This document shows, piece after piece, positions 25,713 through 34,747 of a DNA stretch of 64,000 nucleotides. The DNA is from an uncultured Pelagibacteraceae bacterium. Lineage in GTDB: Bacteria > Pseudomonadota > Alphaproteobacteria > Pelagibacterales > Pelagibacteraceae. The position numbers and the translations under genes are program-made. The stretch is from positions 206,810 to 270,809 of the forward strand of contig CACJHW010000002.1 in NCBI GenBank assembly GCA_902593285.1, given 5' to 3'. The notes beneath the pieces were generated by a model. The model had not been told where the DNA came from. It ran no database searches and saw only the letters and a list, made by a program, of their open reading frames with translations. Position 1 is the first letter of the stretch. Each line of letters opens with the position of its first letter.

Positions 25713-27146
25713 ATGAAAAACTTTTTTAGAAAAGTTGCATATGGAATTGGAACTAATGAAGACATTCCATCAGATCCTTTAAAATGGGCGCTTGATCAAG
25801 TCAATGATATTCCAGAATTATCTTGGCAAGGCAAAATTTATACTGAAAAAGAACTTAGGGGTCATTATAGAGATTGGGTTTATACTGATAGAAAAAAATT
25901 AAGAAAAAAATATAAAGATAATAAAACGCTTTATAAAACTCACAAAGATATTTTGAGGCGGAATACAGGTCAAAAATTTTGGGAGTCTCTAGAAATTTCT
26001 ATCAGGCACAACGAGGCCATTAATAGTCAACATCCTGTGCTTGCAAAACTTTGGATGTTTTGGGGAAATTTTTTTGCAATTAGTGAAAAAGACTTTTTAG
26101 CAAATTATTCAACTGGTCCCTATCATAGAGAAATTATTAGACCAAACTTAAATCAAACATTTGAAAAAATGGTTTATGACGTGACTACTTCTTGGGCTAT
26201 GATACATCATTTAGACAATAGCGAAAGTGCTGGCCCTAAAAGTGTTACTGCTAGTCAGGATTGGAGACGAAAAAAGAAAAGACCTGCAACAATAAACGAA
26301 AACCACGCAAGAGAGCTTTTAGAGCTTCATACAGTTTCGCCAAAAGCAGGATACACTCAAGAAGATGTAATACAACTTGCATATATAATGACTGGTTGGC
26401 AGCAAAGATGGAGTAAATCAAAATTAGAAACCGGAAATGTTTGGTTTAATTCTGAATACCATCAGCCTGGTAAAAAAAATGTTCTAGGAAAAGAATACAA
26501 AAGAGGAAAAAAATCATTAGCTGTAGTTATAAAAGATTTAGTAAATCATCCTAATTGTAGAGATTTTGTTGCTGAAAGACTTTGTAGATATTTAATAACG
26601 GATGAACCTACAAAAGAAATGAAGCAACCAATTATAGATGCTTTTAAAAGGTCTGATGGAAATCTTACAGAGATACATAAAGCAGCTATAAAAGTTGCAT
26701 TTGATTACAATGATAAATATAGAAAATTTCAAACTCCTGAAAATTGGTTTATTCAAGTTGCAAAATTAGGGGATTTACAATGGCCTCCATCGCCTGAATT
26801 AATGGCATCTTACGAATTAGGAACACAACCTACTAGAAAACAAAGATCGCCTGAAAGATTATTAAGAAATATTGGACATCACCCTTACAGAGCCAAACAA
26901 CCAAATGGTTGGTCTGATCATTCTGACGATTGGATTTCACCTGAACTAATAATAAGAAGACTTGTTTATGCTAAGTTAAGTCATTCTTTTTCAAAAATGC
27001 AAAATAATAATGAAGGATATTATCAAAATATAGTTGAAAAAAATTTTGATAATCCTGATAAAATAATGAAATATTTAAATCAAAAAAATAGAATTGTTGA
27101 AAAACAGACTCTACTATTTAATCATCCGGAGTTCTTAAGATCATGA
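25713..27146 (+). CDS. DUF1800 family protein
   Basis: This 477-residue protein matches the DUF1800 pattern: SHxx-like opening, RHNEAINSQHPVLAKLWMFWGNFFAIS, ATINENHARELLELHTV (the ENxARELLELHT signature), GYTQEDVIQLAYIMTGW, FNSEYHQPGKKNVLGK and FVAERLCRYLI. The function is unknown; members are nearly always next to a DUF1501 gene, as here, where the stop and start overlap by 4 bases. No export signal is visible, unlike its partner. The gene follows the GT2 gene after 2 bases, so the run is likely one transcript. Confidence 0.88.
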   Translation: MKNFFRKVAYGIGTNEDIPSDPLKWALDQVNDIPELSWQGKIYTEKELRGHYRDWVYTDRKKLRKKYKDNKTLYKTHKDILRRNTGQKFWESLEISIRHNEAINSQHPVLAKLWMFWGNFFAISEKDFLANYSTGPYHREIIRPNLNQTFEKMVYDVTTSWAMIHHLDNSESAGPKSVTASQDWRRKKKRPATINENHARELLELHTVSPKAGYTQEDVIQLAYIMTGWQQRWSKSKLETGNVWFNSEYHQPGKKNVLGKEYKRGKKSLAVVIKDLVNHPNCRDFVAERLCRYLITDEPTKEMKQPIIDAFKRSDGNLTEIHKAAIKVAFDYNDKYRKFQTPENWFIQVAKLGDLQWPPSPELMASYELGTQPTRKQRSPERLLRNIGHHPYRAKQPNGWSDHSDDWISPELIIRRLVYAKLSHSFSKMQNNNEGYYQNIVEKNFDNPDKIMKYLNQKNRIVEKQTLLFNHPEFLRS

Positions 27147-28294
27147 AGATAACTAGAAGAGATTTTTTAAAAACTACAGCCCTTACTTCATTATATTTTG
27201 CTGGTTTTGGTGGAACAGCTTATTCAAATACTGGAACAAAGAAAAACTTAGTTATCATAATGCTTCGTGGCGGAATGGATGGTCTGTGTGCTATTCCTAT
27301 TAAAGGTGATAAAAATTTTGAAAAATTAAGAAGTAAAATAAATCTTGATAGGACTTTAGAACTCACATCAGATTTCGATTTACATCCAGCGCTAAAAACA
27401 TTCAAAAATCTTTGGGATGAAAACTTAAGTGCTGTAGTTCATGCAACAAATATTCCTTATACAGGTAGATCACATTTTGATGGACAAAACTTAATGGAGT
27501 CAGGTGGTAAAATTCCATACCAAGAAAAAACTGGCTGGCTTGGAAGAGGAATGAAAATTGCTGGGCTAACTGGAAATGGATTAGCTTTAGCATTACCCAT
27601 GCCTTTACTAATCAGAGGTGTTCCAATGAATAACAATTATTTTCCAGTGGGTCATAAATTGCCATATCCATCAACTCTTAAGATGATCCAAGAAGTGTAT
27701 AAAGAGTATGATGAAAAATTATTAAGTGAAAATTTAGAAATCATTCAAACAAGAGAATTAAGCAATACATCAACTGATAGCAGTTGGGTACTTGCCTCAA
27801 ATGCTGCTAATGAATTATCAAAAGCTGATGGACCAAGAGTAGCAGTATTTGAAGTTGATGGCTTTGATACCCATGCAGCTCAAGGTGCTACCAATGGAGC
27901 TCATGCAGATTGTCTTTCAGATTACGATAACATTGTTAAATCTCTTAAATCTTCAATGAGCAAAGAGGCTTTTGATAACACTTTAATTTTAACATTAACT
28001 GAGTTTGGAAGAACTATTAAACAGAACAGTAGTAATGGAACAGAGCATGGTTACGGTTCAGCTATCTTAATGGCAGGAGGACTTGTTAAAAAAGCACAAG
28101 TTCATACGGATTGGCCAGGATTAAAGAGAAAAGAATTATTTGAAGGAAGAGACTTAAATTCAACAATAGATTCAAGAGCAATTTATGCATCTGCTATGTC
28201 TACAGTCTTTGATGTAGATTTCAAAAAAATCACTAAAGAAGTTTTCTGGGGTGAAAATTTACCAAATTTCTCTGATAAGCTATTTAAAGCTTAA
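27143..28294 (+). CDS. DUF1501 family protein with Tat signal
   Basis: The 383-residue protein starts with a twin-arginine signal (ITRRDFLKTTALTSLYFAGFGG), so it should be exported folded to the periplasm. DUF1501 proteins belong to the alkaline-phosphatase/sulfatase-like fold. Seen here are MLRGGMDGLCAIPI, YTGRSHFDGQNLMESG, EVDGFDTHAAQG and TLTEFGRTIKQNSSNGTEHG, the last like a metal-binding region. It overlaps DUF1800 by 4 bases. The pair's biochemical role is not established; a sulfatase-family gene follows after 30 bases. Confidence 0.88.
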   Translation: MKITRRDFLKTTALTSLYFAGFGGTAYSNTGTKKNLVIIMLRGGMDGLCAIPIKGDKNFEKLRSKINLDRTLELTSDFDLHPALKTFKNLWDENLSAVVHATNIPYTGRSHFDGQNLMESGGKIPYQEKTGWLGRGMKIAGLTGNGLALALPMPLLIRGVPMNNNYFPVGHKLPYPSTLKMIQEVYKEYDEKLLSENLEIIQTRELSNTSTDSSWVLASNAANELSKADGPRVAVFEVDGFDTHAAQGATNGAHADCLSDYDNIVKSLKSSMSKEAFDNTLILTLTEFGRTIKQNSSNGTEHGYGSAILMAGGLVKKAQVHTDWPGLKRKELFEGRDLNSTIDSRAIYASAMSTVFDVDFKKITKEVFWGENLPNFSDKLFKA

Positions 28295-28324
28295 CATTAA
28301 TCAGATAAGTTATTCTTAATTTTT

Positions 28325-29908
28325 ATGAGTAAAATTAAGAACATACTTTTTATAATGGCTGATCAATTGAGGTGGGATTACTTATCTTGCTATGGTCATC
28401 CTCATTTAAAAACTCCACATATTGATAGTTTAGCAAAAAAAGGAGTTCAATTTGACTCAGCATTTGTGCAATCGCCAGTTTGTGGCCCTTCAAGAGCATC
28501 TTATTACACTGGTAGAACAGTTTTTAGTCATGGCTCTACATGGAACCAGGTTCCACTTCCAATTGGGGAATTAACTATTGGAGACTATTTAAGACAATCC
28601 GGAATAAGAACCGGTGTAGTTGGAAAAACACACATGAGACCAGATTTAGATGGAATGAACAGACTTGGTATTACAAAAGACACTGAAATAGGATTGATTG
28701 TTAGCGAACCTGGATTTGAACCTTATGAAAGAGACGATGGACTTCATCCAAACAATCAAATTAAAAATTCAAAAAAAACTTTATCTTATAATGAATGGTT
28801 AAATAAACTTGGATATGATGGACCCAATCCATGGAATGATTGGGCAAATTCTGCTGAGGGAGAAAATGGTGAAATATTAAGTGGTTGGAGATTAAGAAAT
28901 TCTAACAAGCCCGCAAGAATTCCAGAAGAGCATTCTGAAACAGCTTTTATGACTAATCGAGCAATGGAATTTATAGAAGAAAGTAAAGATAAACCATGGT
29001 TTTTACATTTATCTTATATCAAACCACATTGGCCTTATATGGCACCAGCCCCTTACCACAATATGTATTCTGCTAATGAATTCTATCCAGTTCACAGAAA
29101 TGATGCTGAAAGAAATAATGATCACCCAGTTTATAAAGCATTTATGGAAAATAGTATTTCCAAAACTTTTTCAAAAGACGAAGTAAGAAATACAGTTCTT
29201 ACTGGATATATGGGGTTGATAAAGCAAATTGATGACAATTTAGGAAGATTATTTAAATTTTTAGAAAGCTCAGGTCATATGGATGATACGATGATTGTAT
29301 TTACTTCAGATCATGGAGACTACCAAGGCGATCATTGGTTAGGAGAAAAAGAATTATTTCATGAGCAGTCAGTTAGAGTTCCAATGATTATTTATGATCC
29401 AAGTGAATATGCGAATAAAACTAGAGGCATAAAAGAACAAAGATTTATTGAAGCAATAGATTTGCTACCAACTTTTTTGGATGCAGTAGAAAGTCCAGCA
29501 AGTAAACATAGGTTGGAAGGTAATTCATTAATTCCATTATTAAAAGGAGAAGAAACAAAAAATTGGAAAGAATTTGTTTTTAGTGAAATAGATTATGCAT
29601 TTAATGAAGCAAGAAAAATACTGAATATAGGAGCATCAGATGCAAGGGCTTTTATGATAAGGAATAGCGATTGGAAGTATATTTATTATAAAGGATTTGA
29701 ACCACAATTGTTTGACTTAAAAAACGATCCTGACGAATTTAATGATTTAGGAAAATCAGAAAAACATTCAAAGATTAGAGAAAAAATGAAAGAATTACTT
29801 TTAAAGAGAATTATAGATAGAAAAAATAGAGTTGCAGTTACGGATGAGTTTGTAACTAAAGAAAGAGATTATACCAAAGATGATGGTATTATGATTGGTG
29901 TTTGGTAA
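28325..29908 (+). CDS. Sulfatase-family hydrolase (CxPSR formylglycine type)
   Basis: This 527-residue protein belongs to the alkaline-phosphatase superfamily. The nucleophile motif is Cys53-Gly-Pro-Ser-Arg57, where Cys is converted to formylglycine. Metal-binding residues lie in MADQLRWD (Asp13) and TSDHGDYQGDH. It starts with no signal peptide, so it probably acts in the cytoplasm. The general pattern is shared by choline sulfatases, other sulfatases and phosphonate monoester/phosphodiester hydrolases, so the substrate (sulfate ester versus phosphonate or phosphate ester) is open. It closes a five-gene run with glycosyltransferases and DUF1800/1501. Its stop lies against the opposing dctM stop with no spacer. 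Confidence 0.85.
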   Translation: MSKIKNILFIMADQLRWDYLSCYGHPHLKTPHIDSLAKKGVQFDSAFVQSPVCGPSRASYYTGRTVFSHGSTWNQVPLPIGELTIGDYLRQSGIRTGVVGKTHMRPDLDGMNRLGITKDTEIGLIVSEPGFEPYERDDGLHPNNQIKNSKKTLSYNEWLNKLGYDGPNPWNDWANSAEGENGEILSGWRLRNSNKPARIPEEHSETAFMTNRAMEFIEESKDKPWFLHLSYIKPHWPYMAPAPYHNMYSANEFYPVHRNDAERNNDHPVYKAFMENSISKTFSKDEVRNTVLTGYMGLIKQIDDNLGRLFKFLESSGHMDDTMIVFTSDHGDYQGDHWLGEKELFHEQSVRVPMIIYDPSEYANKTRGIKEQRFIEAIDLLPTFLDAVESPASKHRLEGNSLIPLLKGEETKNWKEFVFSEIDYAFNEARKILNIGASDARAFMIRNSDWKYIYYKGFEPQLFDLKNDPDEFNDLGKSEKHSKIREKMKELLLKRIIDRKNRVAVTDEFVTKERDYTKDDGIMIGVW

Positions 29909-31222
29909 TCAGGAAGATGCCATTAAACTTGGCAAATATAAACATATCGCAGGAAAAGCAATAATAAGAGCAACTCTAATTACATCGGTTAGTAAAAAAG
30001 GAATTGTTCCAAACCAAATAGTTTGTAGAGGTGTATTTTGCATCACACCTTTAATTACAAATAAATTCATTCCAACAGGTGGCGAGACTAACCCAAACTC
30101 AACGACTATAACAGCAAATATCCCAAACCAAACAGGATCTATACCCGCATCAACTATCACTGGAAAAAAAACTGGAATTGTTAAAAATAACATTGCTAAA
30201 GAGTCCATAACAGTTCCAAGGACTAGATAGATTACACAGATAACTAATATAATTCCTAATGGTGTTAGTTCTAAATAATTTATAAAATCAACAACAGCAA
30301 AAGGTAGTTGCGTAACAGTTATTAAGTAATTGAATATACTTGCTCCAATGACAATTAAATATAAAGAACCAACAGTTTTAATTGTTGTCCACAAGGCTTC
30401 TTTTAATAAGTTTAAAGTCAGTTGCCCTCGAGCAAAAATAAATATCAAAACTAAGATAACTCCAACAGCTGCACTTTCTGTAGCTGTAAAGAAACCCAAG
30501 TAAAGACCACCCATAATAATTGCAAAAATTAAAAAAATTGGAAATACTTTTGAAATTGCTGAAATTCTCTCGTTTAAAGGCATCTTTTTTCCATAACCTC
30601 CCTGTGAGGGATAGATTATGAGATAAACTCTAATCGCAATCATATATAAAATTACTGCTATTAAACCTGGAATTAATGCTGCAAAGAAAAGTTCTTGAAC
30701 TGATTGCTCTGTTAAATATGCATAAATGACTAAAATAACACTTGGTGGGATTATAATTCCAAGAGTTCCTCCAGATGCAATCGAACCGCTTATTAAAGCA
30801 TCACTATAACCATGTCTTTTCATTTCTGGTCCCGCCATTTGAGACATAGTTGCTGCAGTTGCAATAGAAGATCCACAAATCATTCCAAAACCAGCACAAG
30901 CTCCAACAGTTGACATTGCCAAACCGCCTTTGTAATGACCAACAACTGCATAAGCAGCATCATATAAATTTCTTGATAAATTTGCACTATTAGCAAGGTT
31001 CCCCATTAAAACAAAAAGTGGAAGCACTGATAAAGTATACTTGGATACTGCATCAAAGGGTGCTGTGCCTAAAACAAAAATTGCAGGATCAAAACCTGAT
31101 ATTAATGCAAATCCAGTGAACCCAACAAGCAACATTGCAATACCAATTGGGATATTTAAAACCATAAGTACCAAGACAGCAGCAAATGCTATACCGCCAT
31201 TAATAATTGGACCCATTTCCAT
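29909..31222 (-). CDS. dctM: TRAP transporter large permease, DctM type
   Basis: This 437-residue polytopic protein is the large, sodium-coupled transport subunit of a TRAP system. Many hydrophobic segments are visible with the family signatures near GSSIATAATMSQMAGPEMKRHGY, SGGTLGIIIPPSVILVIYAYLTEQS and FGLVSPPVGMNLFVIKG. It follows the small permease gene with a 1-base overlap (stop/start). The matching binding protein is probably the DctP at 32677-33690 on the opposite strand, because the region between holds ring-cleavage genes. The substrate is likely an organic acid, possibly aromatic. Confidence 0.93.
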   Translation of the reverse strand: MEMGPIINGGIAFAAVLVLMVLNIPIGIAMLLVGFTGFALISGFDPAIFVLGTAPFDAVSKYTLSVLPLFVLMGNLANSANLSRNLYDAAYAVVGHYKGGLAMSTVGACAGFGMICGSSIATAATMSQMAGPEMKRHGYSDALISGSIASGGTLGIIIPPSVILVIYAYLTEQSVQELFFAALIPGLIAVILYMIAIRVYLIIYPSQGGYGKKMPLNERISAISKVFPIFLIFAIIMGGLYLGFFTATESAAVGVILVLIFIFARGQLTLNLLKEALWTTIKTVGSLYLIVIGASIFNYLITVTQLPFAVVDFINYLELTPLGIILVICVIYLVLGTVMDSLAMLFLTIPVFFPVIVDAGIDPVWFGIFAVIVVEFGLVSPPVGMNLFVIKGVMQNTPLQTIWFGTIPFLLTDVIRVALIIAFPAICLYLPSLMASS

Positions 31223-31701
31223 TAAAATTCCTCTGTTTTAGAATTTGTTAGAGACAATTCTTTAATAAACCAAAATATAATAGCTAATACACTTAACCAC
31301 ATACCAAAAGCACAAATAAAATAAAATGGATAAAAATATAATTCTAAATCAATCGTAACTCTTTCATTAGACATAAATTTTAAAGATGTTTTCGTAGTTG
31401 CATAAGCCATTAGAGACATAATAATTATCATCAATATAAATTTAAAAATTATTAACCAAGTCTTAAACACTCCTAAATTTAAATTGTTAATAAAATCAGC
31501 TGATACATTTGCGTTTAAAAAAAAAGCTCTAGGCATTGCTAAGAATGCAACTAAAGCCATTCCAATTTCAACTAATTCAATTGTTCCTGTTACAGGTGAA
31601 TTTAAAAATCTTCGACCAAATACGTCACAAAATGTTAAAATAGATAAAAATAAAAGTATCAAACCAGAGGCAATTGCAGAGTAATCAAATATTTTATTCA
31701 T
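31222..31701 (-). CDS. dctQ: TRAP transporter small permease, DctQ type
   Basis: This 159-residue protein has four hydrophobic segments (about 8-27, 46-66, 83-104, 127-150), as usual for the TRAP small membrane subunit that docks to DctM. The pattern FCDVFGRRFLNSPVTGTIELVEIGMALVAFLAMPRAF is the common DctQ core. It is translationally coupled to dctM and divergent from the fumarylacetoacetase-family gene, with 72 bases between starts that must contain both promoters. Confidence 0.9.
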   Translation of the reverse strand: MNKIFDYSAIASGLILLFLSILTFCDVFGRRFLNSPVTGTIELVEIGMALVAFLAMPRAFFLNANVSADFINNLNLGVFKTWLIIFKFILMIIIMSLMAYATTKTSLKFMSNERVTIDLELYFYPFYFICAFGMWLSVLAIIFWFIKELSLTNSKTEEF

Positions 31702-31773
31702 ATTTTAAAAATCTATCTTCAAATATAATAAACATTAGCATATAAGGTTGGTTTAAAACAGAAAGTAATATTT

Positions 31774-32625
31774 ATGAAATTTATTTCTTACACACATAAT
31801 GGTGAACATAAATTCGGTATTTTAAATAATGATTTAATTACAGATCTTACAGGAAAAATATCAGGCGCAACTTCTTTAAAAGATCTAATTTTAAAAAAAG
31901 GTATTTCGGAAGCAAAAAAATATGCTAGTGCGAATCCTGGTAATTTGAGTATAAATGATATTGAATATTTACCACTAATACCAAATCCTGGAAAAATTAT
32001 TTGTGTAGGTTTAAATTATAGTGAGCATGTTAAGGAAACCAATCGAACTGTAGAGGAAAATCCTGTAATTTTTCATCGTTTTCCTGAAAGTCAAACAGCA
32101 CATTTACAATCAATACAAAGGCCAATCGCTTCTGATAATTTAGACTTTGAAGGAGAGATGGCTGTAATTATGGGAGAAGCTGGCAAACATATAAAACCTG
32201 AAGATGCTTTAAAACATATAGTTGGTTATTCTTGTTACAATGAAAGTACAATTAGAGATTGGCAAAGACATACTAGACAATTTGGAATGGGAAAAAATTT
32301 TGAAAAAACAGGTAGTTTTGGACCACACATGGTTCTTGCAGAAGATATTAAAGATTATAAAGAACTTACTCTTGAAACAAGATTAAATGGTCAAGTTATG
32401 CAAAACGCTAAACTGAGCCAACTAATTTTTGATATACCTATTCTCATCTCCTACGTTTCAAAAGCTATGGCTTGGAGAGCAGGAGATGTCTTGGTTACTG
32501 GAACGCCGGGTGGCGTTGGTTTTAAAAGAAACCCTCCAATTTTTATGAAACCAGGTGATAAAGTTGAGGTAGAAGTGACGCAAATTGGTGTTTTATCTAA
32601 CACAATTAAAGATGAAATAATCTAA
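31774..32625 (+). CDS. Fumarylacetoacetate hydrolase family protein
   Basis: This 283-residue enzyme has an N-terminal beta-sandwich and the FAH catalytic domain. Visible are CVGLNYSEHVKETNR, FHRFPESQT, metal-binding LDFEGEMAVIMGEAG, GYSCYNESTIRDWQRHT, GKNFEKTGSFGPHMV, and the end motif VLVTGTPGGVGFKRNPP. Members hydrolyse or isomerise/decarboxylate beta-diketo acids from aromatic ring cleavage (for example 2-keto-4-pentenoate hydratase, HpcE-type isomerase). Neighbouring extradiol dioxygenase and flavin hydroxylase genes support processing of a ring-fission product. Exact reaction unknown. Confidence 0.88.
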   Translation: MKFISYTHNGEHKFGILNNDLITDLTGKISGATSLKDLILKKGISEAKKYASANPGNLSINDIEYLPLIPNPGKIICVGLNYSEHVKETNRTVEENPVIFHRFPESQTAHLQSIQRPIASDNLDFEGEMAVIMGEAGKHIKPEDALKHIVGYSCYNESTIRDWQRHTRQFGMGKNFEKTGSFGPHMVLAEDIKDYKELTLETRLNGQVMQNAKLSQLIFDIPILISYVSKAMAWRAGDVLVTGTPGGVGFKRNPPIFMKPGDKVEVEVTQIGVLSNTIKDEII

Positions 32626-32676
32626 ATTTCAAGTTACTATTTTATAATAATTTTAATCAACTAAGAGGGGTGTTTT

Positions 32677-33690
32677 ATGAAAAAGAAACTTATTGGATTA
32701 GTAATTGGATTATTTTCATTAAGTATAGTTAGTGCATCCTCTGCTACAGAACTTAAATTAGCAACTTTTGAACCACCAAAAGCATTTATTGCAAGTAAAA
32801 TTCTTGCTGGTTGGGCAAAAAAAGTTAACCAATGTTCAGCTGGGGAATTAAATGTAAAAATGTATGCAGGTGGAGTATTAGGAAGCCCTCCTAAACAGTA
32901 CGACATCGTAACTTCAGGAGTTGCAGATATTTCTTGGGCTGTTTTAGGATATATCGGAGGCCAGTTTCCTTTAAGCTCAGTAATTGAATTACCGTTTCTT
33001 ACAAGAACTTCTAAAGCTGGAACTACAGCTTTAAATACTCTTTTTAATGAAGGGTATTTAGATAAAGAGATGGCAGGAATTAAAGTAATTGGACTTCACT
33101 CTAATCCTGGATATCAAATACACATGAAAGAAAAAAAAGTAGTTAGACCTGCTGATTTTAAAGGTATGAAAATGAGAGTGCCTAGTAAAATTGCTGGAAC
33201 TATTTTAAAAACTTTAGGTGCAACAGGTGTTAAAGTTCCTGCTCCAGGAACTTCTGAAGCGCTAAGCAAAGGGGTTGTTGATGGTACGCCATTTCCATAT
33301 ACCGCAGTTGGATCTTTCAGATTGTTTGATGTAACAAAATATCATACTGAAGTTAATATCACTAATGCAACATTTGGTTTAATTATGAACGAAGATAAGT
33401 TCAATAGTTTATCATCAGGTGCACAGGCGTGTATAAATAAATTTAGTGGACATGCTTTTGGTGATTGGGCTTCAGGTTTAATCGATAATCAAAATGCGAT
33501 GATGAAAAATGAAATCTCAAAAAGAGATGGTCATGAAATCATTATAGCATCAGATGATGTGATTGCTGAATATAAACAAATATTAGCACCCATCGAGTCT
33601 GATTGGTTAAAAGAAATGAGTGGCAAAGGTCTAGATGGTGATGCTGTTCTTAAAAGAGCAAGAGAAATCATTACTGCAGTAGAAGGCTAA
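32677..33690 (+). CDS. dctP: TRAP transporter substrate-binding protein, DctP type
   Basis: This 337-residue periplasmic protein starts with a signal peptide (MKKKLIGLVIGLFSLSIVSASSATE). It shows the TRAP binding-protein fold: LATFEPP, YAGGVLGSPPKQYDIVTSGVADISW, FKGMKMRVPS with the substrate carboxylate-binding arginine, and VKVPAPGTSEALSKGVVDGTPFP. A strong Shine-Dalgarno (AAGAGGGG) precedes it, fitting the high expression typical of these proteins. The permease pair lies divergently upstream. A terminator hairpin follows at 33709-33741. Confidence 0.93.
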   Translation: MKKKLIGLVIGLFSLSIVSASSATELKLATFEPPKAFIASKILAGWAKKVNQCSAGELNVKMYAGGVLGSPPKQYDIVTSGVADISWAVLGYIGGQFPLSSVIELPFLTRTSKAGTTALNTLFNEGYLDKEMAGIKVIGLHSNPGYQIHMKEKKVVRPADFKGMKMRVPSKIAGTILKTLGATGVKVPAPGTSEALSKGVVDGTPFPYTAVGSFRLFDVTKYHTEVNITNATFGLIMNEDKFNSLSSGAQACINKFSGHAFGDWASGLIDNQNAMMKNEISKRDGHEIIIASDDVIAEYKQILAPIESDWLKEMSGKGLDGDAVLKRAREIITAVEG

Positions 33691-33708
33691 AAATAACGCA
33701 CAGTGTTT

Positions 33709-33741
33709 ATGAGCCCACATTTATGTGGGCTCATTTAATTT
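33709..33741 (+). terminator. Hairpin terminator after dctP
   Basis: ATGAGCCCACAT (33709-33720) and its exact reverse complement (33723-33734) form a 12-bp stem, followed by a T-rich stretch TTAATTT. It lies 18 bases after the dctP stop, so dctP may be transcribed at a higher level than the catabolic genes behind it. Confidence 0.8.
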
Positions 33742-33753
33742 AAGGAATTCTAA

Positions 33754-34728
33754 ATGGCTATAAAAGCTCTAAGTTACATTGGAGTAAACTCAGACAAATT
33801 TGAAGACTGGTCAGATTACAGTCAAAAAAATTTAGGAATGCAACAAGTTGATAGGGGAAAAGATGTTTTATCTTTTCGAATGGATGATCAAAAACAGCGT
33901 CTGACTATAACTGGTGACAAAGGTGATAACCTTGGATTTTTGGGTTGGGAAGTGGAAAAAAAAGAAGACTTATCATTTTTTGCATCAAAACTAGAAAAAA
34001 ATAAAATAGAAGTTCATCAAGGAAAATCTTCATTTGCTGACATGAGATTTGTCGAGGACTTAATATATTTTGATGATCCACAAGGAAATAGAATTGAATT
34101 AGTTTATAATCCAATGAGTGATACTGATCCATTTAAACCAGGTCGTCCAATTTCAGGATTTAAAACTGGCGCATTAGGAATGGGTCATGCCGTAGTACAT
34201 GTTAAAAAAATTGACGATTTAATTCCATTTTATACAGAGATTTTAGGTTTTAAAATTAGTGACTACAGTCACACACCTATTTCTCTATGTTTTTTTCATG
34301 TTAACGGAAGACATCATAGTTTAGCGTTATTTGGATCAGGAAGAACAGGCTTTCATCATTTTATGGTTGAATACAATAGCCTTGATGATGTTGGTCAAGG
34401 ATATGACTTGTTACAGTATGAGGATAATAAAATTGCTTACACTTTAGGCAGACATACGAACGATTATATGACTTCATTTTATTCAATAACACCATCTGGT
34501 TTTTTTATTGAAAATGGTTGGGGTGGAAGAATTATTGATCCAAAAACGTGGAAACCTATTGAAACTTTTGAAGGACCAAGTTTTTGGGGGCATGAAAGAT
34601 TATATTTGCCAGATGAAGAGAGAATGAAATTTAGAAATAAAAGATTAGAAACCGCTTCTGAAGGAAAACAAGCGCCACTTTTTATTGATTGCCCTTGGTT
34701 ATATTCAAATACTATACACAAAAAATAA
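33754..34728 (+). CDS. Type I extradiol ring-cleavage dioxygenase (BphC-like)
   Basis: This 324-residue protein has two vicinal-oxygen-chelate modules (about 5-120 and 142-290). Iron ligands are readable in the second one: His145 (GMGHAVVHV), His201 or His202 (FHHFMVEY) and Glu253 (FFIENGWGG). Catalytic-site residues are also present: His187/188 (GRHHSLA) and His234 with the following tyrosine region (LGRHTNDYMTSFYSITPSG), a near match to the classic BphC signature. The enzyme opens a catechol-type ring next to the two hydroxyls using O2. It sits between dctP and a flavin aromatic hydroxylase gene, supporting an aromatic degradation role. The ring substrate is unknown. Confidence 0.9.
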   Translation: MAIKALSYIGVNSDKFEDWSDYSQKNLGMQQVDRGKDVLSFRMDDQKQRLTITGDKGDNLGFLGWEVEKKEDLSFFASKLEKNKIEVHQGKSSFADMRFVEDLIYFDDPQGNRIELVYNPMSDTDPFKPGRPISGFKTGALGMGHAVVHVKKIDDLIPFYTEILGFKISDYSHTPISLCFFHVNGRHHSLALFGSGRTGFHHFMVEYNSLDDVGQGYDLLQYEDNKIAYTLGRHTNDYMTSFYSITPSGFFIENGWGGRIIDPKTWKPIETFEGPSFWGHERLYLPDEERMKFRNKRLETASEGKQAPLFIDCPWLYSNTIHKK

Positions 34729-34747
34729 CAGGATTATTATTTTGTAA

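Noticed and set aside
29895..30230. Plus-strand 111-codon frame overlapping the end of dctM
   Set aside because: It is the antisense of a membrane protein gene (low complexity Thr/Asn/Ile/Lys) and shows no family features.
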